Shown: piece after piece, positions 25,733-37,562 of the stretch
How the letters are laid out: each line of letters starts with the position of its first letter
Position numbering within the stretch: the first letter of the stretch is position 1
Assembly (NCBI GenBank): GCA_905221605.1
Contig: CAJNDS010002287.1
Location: 62,001-126,000 of the forward strand
Length of the DNA: 64,000 bases
Source: Symbiodinium natans
Taxonomy: Eukaryota > Sar > Dinophyceae > Suessiales > Symbiodiniaceae
Reading direction: 5' to 3'
Position numbers and translations under genes: made by a program
The notes under the pieces: generated by a model
Databases searched by the model: none
What the model was told of the DNA's origin: nothing
Seen by the model: only the letters and a program-made list of their open reading frames with translations

Positions 25733-26557
25733 CTAGTTGGGTGGCATTGGGCGGCTGCATGACAGGCACACACACATGGTATACTTCGTTGTTGCATCAC
25801 AGCCGAAACGAACGCCAAGCCACGGCCGACTGCGCCGCCCGAAAGTGTCCTGCCAGTCGCTGCCACGTACTTCAAAGGGGGCTGCCAGCTCCTTGCAGTC
25901 GAGAACAACTTGCATACTATGCACTGTAGCAGCCACCGTGTGTCATGCTGCACTCTGGCCATCTGAACACAGCAAGCAACTGCAACTAAGAAGGCAGGGG
26001 ACAAAACAATCGCATCGAGCGCCGAACCCCGCCCAAAAAGCCAAGATCTGCCTAGACAGGGACAGGTGTTGCAATCTGCGTTCAGCACTTGGCTGGGCAC
26101 TCCTGTCCAAATCACCACTAATGGAAGGCGGCAGACTTGAGCTCCCGCAGCTCCATTGTCTCTGGTAGGTACCGATCAAAGTTGCTGCAGGGCTCATCAG
26201 CTGCACGCTCGAAGCCATCTCCGAAGGTCACTCGAATCATTGAGACATGTACAGTAGTCCTTTGTCCCTAGACTACACCTGCTGGCTACATTGGTTTCCG
26301 CCGGATCGGTCTCTTAGAAGTTTATCTGCGACATGAGACACCACCTTGAAGGCTTTTTCTCCACTGCAGATGAATGTCTCGGCAAGAAGCCGACTGTACT
26401 CCAGCAAGGCTCTCGGAACTACACGACCCGCAGTTGTTTGAGCATGGCAGTAAAGGGCGGTGTGACGTCTCGGCACTGAGCAAGGTTTTCATCTTCATCA
26501 TGCAGCTGAGCATGCAGCGTTGACGCATCGTCAGATGCCTTCACGTCATCATTCAAC
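25733..26557 (-). CDS. Unknown protein, several candidate exons
   Basis: Four stretches look coding. From 26557, after CACTGCAG: LNDDVKASDDASTLHAQLHD then EDENLAQC. About 26430-26290: RALLEYSRLLAETFI then AFKVVSHVADKLLRD, with a GT donor. About 26255-26125: VSMIRVTFGDGFERAADE then FDRYLPETMELRELK. About 25930-25770: MQVVLDCKELAAPFEVRG then SDWQDTFGRRSRPW. The strand and order are consistent, and the first junction would need an unusual short intron or GA donor. No domain was recognised. Confidence 0.42.
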
Positions 26558-27020
26558 CTGCAGTGCTGAGATGTGCTATGAGCCATTTGTGGCGAGGGCC
26601 TCAAACGAATCTTGCCAAACCTCATGCTGCCAAACATGCCCCTCTAAGGAGATGGCATGGCGTCCTGAAGCTTCTTGACCTTTGCATGCGCTGCACCAAC
26701 AGCAGTGCGGTCCAGGAAGGAGCAGGCTTTTCCAGGGTCGCAGCGAGGGAAACGATCTGATCAAAGCAGACTCCACTGTCCTGTCAGGCTGGCTCTAAGA
26801 CTCTAGGAATCTCTGAGAAGGCGGCTCACCATGCCAGCAACAGCATCAGGACGATCAAAAAATCAGAAGTTCAGTCTGACGTGCGTGAGTGCCCAGGGTG
26901 ATTTGCAGAAAGGACGAGGCTGCCCAGCAGGATCGCTTAATCAAGCATCTTAGGAGACGTTGGACGTGTAAATAGTCCTCTGTCCGAGAAGTTCTGAAGC
27001 GTTCAACTCGAAATCTACAA
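26558..27020. other. No resolved gene
   Basis: A minus frame with HVWQHEVWQDSFEALA near 26650 may be an upstream exon of the preceding gene; nothing else was seen. Confidence 0.3.
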
Positions 27021-27187
27021 CTAGAACTGGGCCTCAGTAAGCAGCGGCCGGTTCTTTTGGCGCAACCTGCATTGGCAAGCTACATAGCGAAGCCGCGCAA
27101 GCTTGCAAGCATCTTCTACAAAAAAGCGCAGCTTTCTGGGGATGCGACTTTTCTGCAACTCTTGCCGGATCCGCTGTGGCCCGTAGC
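27021..27187 (-). CDS. RecX-like exon
   Basis: RecX proteins modulate RecA and are built of small three-helix repeats; plants and algae carry organellar copies. After an AAGAG acceptor, the frame reads GYGPQRIRQELQKSRIPRK, close to the family pattern W/Y-GPxRIxxxLxxKGI. It continues FFVEDACKLARLRYV to a TAG at 27021. Only one repeat-sized piece is visible and no other RecX exon was found nearby, so this may be a fragment or a chance likeness. Confidence 0.38.
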
Positions 27188-28381
27188 CTCTTGAGCGCGA
27201 CCTGCTGCACATCCACACCGCTCCAATTTCCTACATCGGCAACATGAGCCATTAACCGCCTGCGCGCTTGGCTACATCCCATTAGCTCACTTTGGTTCTG
27301 CCTCTGTGTAAGAGACTCGCACAGGCCAAGCTTCGCACCTTGCGGTGAAACAGCTTGCCAGTCTTAACCTGAAAACCACGCAAGGCAGGTGTCCCCATTC
27401 ATGTCTGCTTCGTTTCACACAGCATTTGGTCTTGGCACACCTCCAAGTACTCCAGGATGATTGCTGGCGGGTCATAGTTCAGCCCAAAGCGTCTTGGACA
27501 GACCTACCAGTTGAAAGGTCAAACAGGTCCCAAGCTTAAACCATGGCTTACCAGCAGCTGCACACGACTGCAGAAACATTCACTGCCAATGTGTGATACA
27601 GGTATACAACCAGCCAGAACACCTGCCTCACTGGGCAGTTCTGGTGACGACATGAAATACGGAACGAATTTGCGCGGGCGTGACAACGTTCGTCAGCGAG
27701 TACGTCCTGATGTTGATAGAGTCTTTTGACATCTGTGTCTGCATCACAGGGCAAAGCGCCTCTGTCTGCTTTGCACTGTGTTAAGTCTGTAGTGAACCTG
27801 GTCTGCACTTCTCACGTCAGCTATCGTTCTGCAAATTGCGAAGACCATGTACATAATGTAAGCACGACCGTCTTACTCCGGGATTTGTGCTTGCATGCGG
27901 TGCCTTGAGTTTGCATTTCGGGGGCCATCCTGCATTTGATCTCCCCATCTGCGACACACAGTGCCGGGCTCAAGAACGGCAGCGGAACACAAAAGGCCAG
28001 AGGCCAGAGATTACAAGATCTTGGGCTCGTTCGACCATTGACTGGCAGTAACAGCATGTGAGAACTGTGACAACACAAAAACTTGCCAGGCGCACACATG
28101 CCCACATTGCATTGCCACAAGAAGCAACAGGACCTTTCCTGCAGATTCCAATCCCTCCCGTTCTCGCAACCGGCTTTTGTTGGCTCATCGCTCACGCAGT
28201 ATTCACGAGTGGCAGAACAGCATTAGACCACGAAGCGCAGTGTGGCCGTCCATCCCTTTGCCACACGCTGCTCCGGCGATAGGAAGGCTCGACCATTCAC
28301 ATGGCGCACCACCTTAGATGACACGGCCTGACCTGAGAGCACTGTCCAACAGATACAAGAAAAAGCGAAATCTTTGATCGG
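27188..28381. other. No gene recognised
   Basis: Open frames on both strands without family features. RecX-like upstream exons may lie here. Confidence 0.35.
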
Positions 28382-30842
28382 CTAAGGGCGAGGCAGCCAG
28401 CTGGCGGTCCAACACATCTCCTTAGCTCTTGCACTCGTGCGACGAGGATATCTTGCATGGAAGTCTAGCCGCTGAGCCGAGTCACTGTAATCCAGCTGGA
28501 ATGTCCCATACTTTGCATGAGCTTCCTTGCAAGCTGTGCAAACTGTGAATCTGAACTGGTCTTGTCCTCCTACATCCCTTTCCACGAAGCTTCCAGGCCC
28601 AAGACCTACATTCCTGAACCTTCGAGGATAAAGAAGTGACTGCCAAAGCGGCAGGACAGAAGTCCATTGCGGCTAAGTTTCCATGCCTGAGCTGGTCATT
28701 TCGGAACGGCTCGCAAAAACTATGGTTGCCACGCACAAAACTGCCATCCAGTTGCCATTTTGAAGGATGTCCTCGCGCTCGGCCACACCCAAAGTTTCTT
28801 CTATGAACTCACCCTTCCGCACGTGGGAGCCTCGACAGCACTGCGTTGCGAAGCAGCAAACTGCAGCACACCCCTGGCAAGTACTTCAAACAGAACATGC
28901 ACCAAGATGCCTGCACCAAAAACAACATTTCGGTAGTGCGCCGTGCTGCAGATGTGAGGCTTGTCATAGAAGAAGATCAGTGGCCTGCACCGGTTCGCAA
29001 TGCACAGCACGGGGTATCTGGTCGCTCTTTGCATCCCTAACAATGCTGACATGCTTGGATGAAGCCAGGATGCGTTAGAGGCACGCCAAATTCTGCAGTG
29101 CATCGCAAGGAAAGTCCATATTTCGATCTCATCACGTGGTCATAATTCAGAGTTGAGACACCTCCGCCGGGTTTTTCTCATGTCTTCATGAAATCTACCG
29201 GCTACTTGCAAAACGACCAACTTTGACCGCTCCCATGAAGGCTTCTTGAATATCAAAATCGAGCAAGGCACTGGACAGGCCAACGTACTTGACAATTTCG
29301 GGATGCATAGACATTGTGTCCAGCACCGCATGCAAGTCAAAGCCAGCAATAAACTCTTGATCATGTTGGACTACCAGCACAAAGTCCGTCGTGATCTGAT
29401 CCAACGCGGCTTTGACGGCAAAGCCGAATCCATGATGGTCTTCCAGAGAGAGGACCTGTGTGCCAAAGAAAGCATCCTTCCAGCTGCTGCCAGTAGCCGC
29501 CGCTGATTTCTCATGCAACCGTTCAACAAATTGATGGTATCGCTGCGCGTCGTCGGTCCTGAAGGCGCTTTCTTTCCCCCAGCCCCTTGAACAGCCAGAA
29601 AAGTCGTTAGAGAAAGCCCCTAAGAGTAACTTGTTCAAGAGCTGCTCAACTTGCACTTGGGTGGCGACACCTTCCCGGCTTTGTGGTTTGCCTTCTGCCC
29701 TGGCAACACACACCTGCAGCCGTCGCACACGATGACCTTCGGGAGAGCGCCCAGCCCAGGGACCAGCTGCAGGCCTCGCCCAAAAGCACGAAAAAAACTC
29801 AGGTGGGCTGGAAAACAAGTTTAGATGGGCTTAGTATATCATTTATATGGCCTAGATAGGGATGCTTAGGGTTTTTCAGCCACGGACTGAGAAAACAAGC
29901 CATGCTGTGGCGCCCGGGAGGCTGGCCAGGACGCGCTCAAGCATCTCAGTGCTGGGGTTGGAGGGGACTGGGCTTGTGGTGATGATCACTGAGAGGCTGA
30001 GGTCACTAAGGTCACCGTGGCCATGGCCAGCTTTGTCAGCCAAACGCCAGCCGCTGGGCGATTGCATCTTCATCGCCTGGTCTGTGAGAAGCCTCTGGGC
30101 AGTTTGTCGCCAGAAGAGACATCGCAGTGGCAGCTCTGCCCCCGAGTACACAGCTCGGAGTACAGAGTACAGGCAAAACACGTTGGGCGGATTGCAGAAC
30201 GTCAAGCTCACCTCCTTTGCAGTCTCCAACTCCTGCTGCATGCGCTTGATGTCCCCAGAAATGCCATTGACTGACAGGATGGCAGCCGCGACTTGAAGCC
30301 GCCTCCAGGGCTCTTGATTCTCGTAGCACCTCTCATTCCAAGCCTCTGCAGCTCCCCCTTCCAAAAGTCGGATCACGACAAAGCAGCTGGAACCATAGGC
30401 CGCTGCCAAGTGGGCGCATGCCACGCCGAAGCGCTGGCTACTCTGCCCCCGGTGCCTGCAAGTGATGACTAGTGGTGATTCCGATTTGAAAGCAACTCCC
30501 CTACCTGATCAGATCAGTTTCTGAGCTTCTGAGCGTCGCACAGGGAGACTGTGCATTCAATGGATTTCCCAACAGGGTTGTCCGAATCGTCCTCCCAGCC
30601 ATACGTCTCATCTGCGCCGGCGTAACCTGTGAAGACATGTCGCGAAGCAGCTAGCGCGCTATAGCCTACCCTTCTAAATAGGCTTTAAACTGCAACCAGG
30701 GAACCGCTTGCCGACTCACAAACTTTCTGAACCAATTCTGCAAGATCCCTGCAGGACAAACATCTCTGCGCGGATGTGTCTTGTGAAAGGACCAGGTCTT
30801 GCTGCAGAATCGAAAGCTCCTGGTCTTCAGAATGCACTTGCT
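28382..30842 (-). CDS. PDZ-like domain plus GT2-like glycosyltransferase
   Basis: The 5' part (from 30386, after TTCCAG) has a PDZ-like pattern, IRLLEGGAAEAWN then ILSVNGISGDIKRMQQELE, common in dinoflagellate proteins. The same open frame runs on to SLSVIITTSPVPSNPSTEML, the start of a nucleotide-sugar transferase fold. Next come VIVCDGC (exon from 29736), HGFGFAVKAALDQ and FVLVVQHDQEF (29558-29228, acid pair near HD), FFYDKPHICSTAHYR (from 28984), LDGSFVRGNHSF (to 28687) and TVCTACKEAHAKYG with TAG at 28382. The last intron, 28686-28578, starts with GC and joins in phase. Candidate upstream exons are YAGADETYGWEDDSDNPVGK (from 30626) and LSILQQDLVLSQD (about 30842-30731). Substrate unknown. 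Confidence 0.68.
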
Positions 30843-31919
30843 TTCAAGTAAGAGAAAGGAGAGGAGCATGCAAGCTGGCAAAGCTGCGAATGTTGGTCCT
30901 GGCACATGGCAGCCGAAGGAGGCACCGGTGGTTCTGACATCCCAGGTCGCACCGACACCCCGGCAACAATCAAGAGCCCGCATCCTGTTCCTGGAGCCGA
31001 AAAAGCCATTCGATTCCCCGACGTTTCAAAAGTCAAACGGCGTCCTCGAGCAAACTTATCCCTGTCTGCTGACTCCCAGCACCCCCAGACTGGCAAATCA
31101 TGAAGAGGGTGTCGGAAAACCCTCCAGTCAAGATATGTGTCATAAACAGTTCATATATATATATATATATATACATATATACATATACATACATATATGA
31201 ATATGAATATGAATATGAATATGAATATGAATATGTATATGTATATGTATATGCATATGCATAACTCATATCAAGATATTACAATATAGTGCAAAGTCGA
31301 ATATGTTGCAATAGTTTGCCCTTCATAGCAATGCATTACAATCGAACGTATTTTCAGATTCTAAAATATGTCAGAATCTATCATCTTCTATTATGACATG
31401 TTTTAGTGCACATAGTATGTTGTAACACATTAAGGTATATTTTAGTGTACGAAAATCTATTTTAATATCTTAACACATGCTTTGATACATAAGAATTGTA
31501 TTCAAGAATGACTTTAAAGTAAGATATCTTTTGAACTATATTAGAATGTATTAGTATATACTATAGTGTATCGAGATGCATTAGAAACTAGTACTCAACT
31601 ATAAAGGTAGTCATCAGCAAAAAAATATTGGCATTTGTCATGTTAACATTTGTTGATACGTAGAAATATACATATATATATATGTAGCATCTTCTGCTAT
31701 ATTCTTATCGTATATGCATCCACGCAAATAAACTTTCATACATCTATGTATATACATATATACACGTATATAAACATGTAATGTATATACACGTATATGG
31801 TGTTTCAATTTTTTTGCTATAGAACCCAGAATGCATCCATCTGCAACCATGCCCGGGCGGCTGCGGATGCCGTCAGCTTGTGCCTCCGCCGGGGAGATGC
31901 ACCACTGCCGCTAGGTAAA
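30843..31919. other. Gene-free AT-rich spacer with microsatellites
   Basis: From 31150 to about 31860 the DNA is strongly AT-rich, with ta repeats (31155-31195), a clean gaatat repeat (31197-31235) and scattered tatata tracts. No coding signal. Confidence 0.6.
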
Positions 31920-31956
31920 GGGTTTAGGGTTTAGGGTTTAGGGTTTAGGGTTTAGG
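31920..31956. repeat. Short TTTAGGG telomere-like array
   Basis: Five units of tttaggg, about 410 bases downstream of the stop of the GT25 gene as read on the minus strand. Confidence 0.95.
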
Positions 31957-32366
31957 ACTACAGCATCCCACAGCCTCCCAGAGCATTCACTGCATCCCAA
32001 ACCGTCAAGTCCAAAGCAGAAAGTGCAAACTGGTGCGAGTGCAAGAGCGGGCGCAAGAAGGGTGCAGGGTAACTTTGCTTGCATTACCTGGAAGAATTGT
32101 TCATCCTGTCATACAAGCTGGATTCAAGGAGCTTGGTCAAACAGTTGTGAAACCCATAGAGGGGTTTAGTAAAAATTTTGCAACGGTCCTCACGAGAAGC
32201 GCTTCCATTTCTTACGTTTCTAAGACGTTGATCTTTGGCATGTTGCCGGCAACAACGAACGAAGCATGAAGACATTCCGGAAGGCCAACTTCACGTGCAG
32301 CTTTTTCATGCACGACATGCCGTCTTTGCAGCATCTCAACTCACCAAGCAGCCGCAAAACGATTCA
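31957..32366. other. Spacer downstream of the GT25 gene
   Basis: No coding frame of note; likely contains the 3' untranslated region of the GT25 gene. Confidence 0.4.
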
Positions 32367-33450
32367 TCACGTGCTGCTTGGGAATGCCTGCGAGTCACGG
32401 GCTTCTCTGAGGGAATCGAAACTTGCTTCATGCAAGAGGCCTGGCATCTGGATGGCAGGCACTGCGTAGTAAGCTACTTTGTCCGAGATCCCGGCGAGGG
32501 CGACGTCAATGTCGTGGCAGCTTTGGCTCCAAACTGCTCTGTACAACTTCTTCCAAACATCATCCAGAGTCTCGACGCGATACAGCATGGCAAAGAAGCC
32601 AAGGTTAAGGCCACTGCATCGTCCGCCGTTTCCATCAGGTCTAACTCGAGACAGGTGGCTAGAGACGCACTTGCCAAACGGACAGCGCGACTTGAGGGAA
32701 AGGACCTGCCAGTCGCAAGGAGCTTCATGATGAATGAGCTCTCGCAACTTCGATACGAAACCATCTGTCAGCCACACGTCATCTTCAAGGACCAGAGCCA
32801 AGGCTTTGGGACCACGTGCAGCAGTCCTGTCAGCTCTCAAGAATCTCTCAAGCTTGGACTTGTCATGGGAATCATGGGCCAGAGCCATGGCAAAAGAAGC
32901 TCTCCTCATGGCTCTGAAGTGGGCAGCCGCGCAACCCAGGCTGCCGAGGCTGGAATTCGCGGCCGTGGGCATCAACCCTTCGTGCAAGGCCTGCTTGACG
33001 TCGTCTCGGCGTGTCAGGTCCACCTCGGATCTCAAATAAGCTGCTGCTCATGGAAAGCTCACACTGCCCACACATCTCCCCACCCCACAGCCCCTGTCGT
33101 GTAGTCACTATGACGCCAAGGCGCGCCGTCCAGTGTTTGGAAGTCGATCCCAAGCTCTCTTAGCCTGGCACCTGCTGAGGAAAGCATTGAAAGCATGGCA
33201 GCAGTCCGGCCTCCCTAAGCCTAAGCCCCGGGCCTACAGCAATCCTAGCACATCTTCACAAAGCTAGCAACTCATGCTGTGTGTAGGCACTGACCATTTG
33301 CCATCTGTCTGTGGCTGATGGCAAGTGAACCACGTACACAGACACGGTGGAACGCATCCAACTCAGGTCGGTCGCAGCCCCAGAAGGACTGCTCCACTTC
33401 ATCCCAAGCCATGGCTTTTCACACAAGCGCGGCTGCTCGAGTGCATCCAT
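32367..33450 (-). CDS. Glycosyltransferase family 25 (LPS or collagen-type galactosyltransferase)
   Basis: GT25 enzymes transfer sugar to lipopolysaccharide or collagen-like acceptors. Exon one (33450-33291) has VSVYVVHLPSATDRWQM, the family's start with its D-R pair. Exon two (from 33171) has RLRELGIDFQTLDGAPW. Exon three (33023-32367) has SLGCAAAHFRAM, then LALVLEDDVWLTDGF with the E-D-D metal-binding motif, then DWQVLSLK, and ends at TGA. The first intron (33290-33172) begins GTGCC and the next exon also begins GTGCC. The second intron is very short, 41 or 65 bases depending on which GT is used. The start at 33450 is the first ATG in frame; a later Met at MRSTVS is possible. The C-terminus is short, so a further exon could exist. 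Confidence 0.82.
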
Positions 33451-33588
33451 CAAGAGCTCAGATGGCAGTGGAGCTTGGCCAAACTGAGCAACCTGGCTGA
33501 GATACTATGACTTATGAGAAAACATCGCAGCTGGGAATGCGCGACTGAGCATCTTCTGGGATCTTATGGCGTAAGACAAAAGGCTCGT

Positions 33589-33849
33589 TTAGTCAATCTG
33601 AACCTTGACTTGATCTTGGTGCCAGGTGGTGGAACCATGCGAGGCGTAGCATCCATTGTGCTTCATGTACTCCCAGCACCAGTTTCTCTTCGTGGCTGTC
33701 AAAGGATGCGGCAAAAATGAGCACTTGCGTTTCCACTCGGCACTGAAGTTGAAACGGTTGAATCGCCGCGGAACCACAGCCGGAATTTCAACTCCAGGAT
33801 TGCAGTGCTGCTGATCGAGCCTTGTGAGACTCTGGTAGGGTGACATCAT
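33589..33849 (-). CDS. Candidate exon with a degenerate zinc-finger-like Cys/His cluster
   Basis: The frame reads RRFNRFNFSAEWKRKCSFLP, then RNWCWEYMKHNGCYASHG, then TWHQD. The second part resembles the C-x8-C-x3-H tail of CCCH RNA-binding fingers, but the expected third Cys is missing. A pyrimidine-rich stretch ending in GACAG precedes the cluster. It lies upstream of the GT25 gene on the same strand. Function uncertain. Confidence 0.3.
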   Translation of the reverse strand: MMSPYQSLTRLDQQHCNPGVEIPAVVPRRFNRFNFSAEWKRKCSFLPHPLTATKRNWCWEYMKHNGCYASHGSTTWHQDQVKVQID

Positions 33850-35583
33850 TGTATTCTGAAGCGACTCTCCGATTCTAAACCGACCATCTACAACTGCAAA
33901 ACGACTCTGAGGCTGGTGCGCAGTGCTCTTCTGCTCCAGTCCGCTCAGACGCGCTGATTTGAGTGCCAGTCTGGAGGTTATTCTTGATCGAATCCCTCCA
34001 GGGAAAACGCGTCAGTGCGAACAGCACAAGCATGACTCTAAAGCAAGAACCTTTTGCGAAGTGAGTCTGTGCACCAGCACATGCGTGCGCGAACGCATGT
34101 AAACCACATAGCTAGGCGCAGCATCGGCCTCTCTATTCACTTCCTATTGACTAGGACAAGTGATACATAGATGGTGATAGGACAGTGGCGGGCCTGGCCT
34201 GCAGCCACGAAAGCAAAGCTCATCATCAGCAGCGCAAACTTTGCAAACCAGATCCATACAGCTACACGCTGCAAGTGCTGCAGGCAATGCGATTCGAAGA
34301 GAGAACCCTTAGAGAAATCCTCAGATTGCGGGCTTCTCCTGTTGTGGTCACTTGCATCGGGATCCAGGGAGACAGAATCGTAGTGGACATCCGCTGTGCC
34401 GGCCATCATGGCAGCCGTGTGGTGTCTTGGAGGATTTTGCATAGAATGCTGTGTACTGTGACTCGTGGCTCCCGGCGCAATGCGCACCTGTCTCCTTCCA
34501 GTATCATGCTTGAGCCACGTGCTGCCGCAAAAGGCCAAGATGAGGAATTGTTGTATGCGTGCATGATCTGAGACAGCGCCTAACATCTAACAGATCAATC
34601 CCTTGGCCCGGCAAGCCAGTGCGCATGAGGTTGCACTAGTACTGCAGCAAAAAAGGCCACAAACGGCCATATCGGCCGTGTCAATACCACGTCCTCATAC
34701 TTCCCTCATACTGCCCATGCCTTGCCACGAAACCCCTGGGCTTGCCTGCAGAACAGCTCCGGCTGCTTTGACGGTTGACCTCGAGGTCAGTAGGGCAGAA
34801 GTGGCAAGACTTCCGAGGCGACCATCCCAAGGCACATGTGTAAGGCATACTTGGCATACTTGTAAGGCACAGGCTGAGCTCACTGACCCGTGGGCACACC
34901 ATGGCACATGCAAAGCATACAAATACGTGAAGCAATCTGAAGTTCATCTTTGTTGCCTTCAGGTCAGGCCTACAAGGGTGGGTTGTGCGAAACCATGTCC
35001 GAAAACAAAGGGGCCTGTGTCATGAGTATCAAGCATGAGCTGCTTGCCCCGTGGATTAATTTGACACATTCTGAAGACAAGCCATGCAGCATGAGGCTTT
35101 GAGCTTTCATGCTCACACAGCTCGTTCCCTTTCATGCCCTGATCTGCGAATCCGCCTGAAGCAAGGGCGGCTTGTCCTTGGATAGCGCGTCCTTGGCACA
35201 CAGCACCGAGGCAACCCCGCACCAGTGAAGCAAAACGACTTAGTCCCTGACAACGCACATTCGCAAAGCCGTCTTGCACGTGACATCTGCCTTTCAGTGG
35301 ATTTCAGTGGATTTCAGTGGGTTCAGTGAACATTCTTAGTGCCCCCCCACTGTTGCGCCTGCCTACCCCTTGGTTTCTTCAGCTCTCACGATATGTCTGT
35401 GCGACAGCTTTTCAGGCTCCGAGCACTTCCCGCCTTCATGAGAGCACGCCTTGCATTGTGCCCAAAGAGAATAGAACAAGTACAAGCAAAACGGGAAATA
35501 GGACAATACAATGGGCCCTCAGACTTGCGGGGCCGTGCCAGGAAAGCAGCTGAGGAAGTAAGAGGAAGAGAGCGAGCTTCAGG
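33850..35583. other. No gene recognised
   Basis: Plus frames at 34185-34571 and 35393-35623 (ATG start, basic N-terminus MSVRQLFRLRALPAFMRARL) are open, but the opposite strand is open too and no motif was found. A gatttcagtg tandem lies near 35300. Confidence 0.35.
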
Positions 35584-36060
35584 ATGTCCCGGCTTTTGCA
35601 GGAACCCTGGTACATCACTGTAGTACATCACAGAAAGCTGCAAAGTTTCAGAGAAAAAAGCAAGGGGTTCTCTTATATGGAAGGGGACACCCTATTGCAC
35701 GGATGCGCAGCGTCACATTTGAAAAGCACTGGATCTCAGTCGGAGCGTTTGGCAGCTGTCTGCAAATCTGATGAGTTCTCCAAGTTCTCGGCCTTCGCAA
35801 CACCTGGGCACCAGATTGCAGAGATGCTTACACGTGTTAGACTGTGCCCAATGTCGAGTGCACATAGAATGTGCATGTCTAGAGTTACTTCGTTGCTTGG
35901 GCAGCCTGACACATGGGTTCAACGGTTAGACGGCATTGACAATGGCGTAAACAACTTCTCACCCAGAAATGAAACTGAGCTCTACGACTGGAGCACAACA
36001 GCAAGAAGCGCAAAAGGTCCTGCCTCTGGCGCTCGCTGCAACTCTTGCAACAACACCTGA
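35584..36060 (+). CDS. Hypothetical protein, single open frame of 158 codons
   Basis: ATG at 35584 to TGA at 36058. The product begins MSRLLQEPWYITVVHHRKLQ and has no recognised domain, signal or membrane segment. A frame this long is unusual by chance at this base composition, yet there are no splice signals or homology to support it, so it could also be a fortuitous frame. Confidence 0.3.
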   Translation: MSRLLQEPWYITVVHHRKLQSFREKSKGFSYMEGDTLLHGCAASHLKSTGSQSERLAAVCKSDEFSKFSAFATPGHQIAEMLTRVRLCPMSSAHRMCMSRVTSLLGQPDTWVQRLDGIDNGVNNFSPRNETELYDWSTTARSAKGPASGARCNSCNNT

Positions 36061-37562
36061 ACTTTCAGCTCAGCATTCTGAGTTCGAGAGTGTAAGTGCA
36101 TTAGACAGGCCTTGGTTACGCCCCAGCGCCGCGCGGCAGCAGCGTCGAGCACAGCCAAGCCCAAAGCCTGAACAAACGCTCAGAGGTCGGTGCGGACCAA
36201 AAGTCGTGCTGCTGATTTTTGTTTCTTGAACAGTGGGTGTGCATGGGGGTGGAGGGGGGGGGGGGGGGGGCGCTTGCCACACCGGACACCCTCGGGACCG
36301 TTCATGGTTCGCGAATTAATTAGTAGATTTGGGTCCCCACTTGGCCCACAGACACAAGTTTGAATCGCAATGGCTTCATTCTGGGGAAGACTTCCGGCAA
36401 ATACACCCAGCTGCCTAGCAACGATGTTACGCGCTTGCCCCATCTGCCCCATTTTGCCCACAAGAAAAGCCTGAATTATCAGGCTTTCAGCGTGAGGGAA
36501 CGGGGGAAGGTGCCGGAGTGGGGGGGGGGAGTCGAACTCAAATATATCTTCCCGAAGATCAAGTGGGGCAAGTGGGTCAAATCTCATTCGTGTTCCCGGT
36601 GTTCTTTTGACCTCTTTCACCATGTTTCGGGCACATCCAACACACCAAACGCAAACCACTCGGTGGGGGCGGGGGCAAACGCCCTCAAAGATGCTCGTCC
36701 CCAGGGCGCCTCTGCATAGGATGCAGAGACTTTGGCTGCCTCTTGTCGACGGCTTCCGTCATCAAGCGCCTCAAGGATTTAGGGGGCATGGTCTGCAACA
36801 TAATGCTGTAGAAGACCGATTATAGAATCACCATCAGCCCGCACCAAGTGCATCCGGAATCTGGGACCCTGAGCCGGCTCCTCCCTTGTGATGAAGTCGT
36901 CGGGCAGGGCAACTACCTGGAGAACTGAGGCCGCAAGGCCCCAAGACCCCAAGACCCCGAATGCAGTGCACTAACAGCTTTCTTCAGAATAAGCACGGCC
37001 TTCAGAGGTGCAGGATCCTTCGGGTCCGGCAGGCCTCAGAGCTTTTCAGATCCCGGGGGGCGGGGGTGAAGGGGGGGAAGGGAAGAGGGGGAAGGGGGGA
37101 GGGGGAAGGGGGGGAGGGGGAAGGGGAGGGGGAGGAAGAGGGGAGGAGAAGTCTGTCGAAGTCTTTGGAGGCCCTGAGCCTCCAGCCGTCGCGCACATCC
37201 ACGACCTCAGGAGCTACAGAAATCTGAAGCCCCATATGGGTTTTTTTGGGTCGAGGAGGAACCTTCGGAATCCGAAGGGTTGACAGGGTTGACAGGTTGA
37301 GAGCGTATTTGGGTAGGGACGCACCAAACTCTACATAAAATACAACAGGAACTGTGCATTGCAATGCTGGGGGTTTGTACTGGCACAAGCAAGGCGAGCT
37401 AGGGTTCAGGCAGCCAGCGCCGTGTCAGACACCTTCCAGGCTCAAAAGATGCTCCTTGAACATCCCCTCACATTTTGACAACCATAACCCCCTTTCCGCA
37501 ACTCTTCCATTGCAAAGACCCTATACAAAGACTCATCCCGCAAAAATGCGCATCACTTTCGG
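36061..37562. other. G-rich and purine-rich spacer
   Basis: Contains a run of 18 G at about 36253, a G-rich tract near 36520, and a long ggggaagg purine tract at about 37050 to 37150. No gene recognised. Confidence 0.55.
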
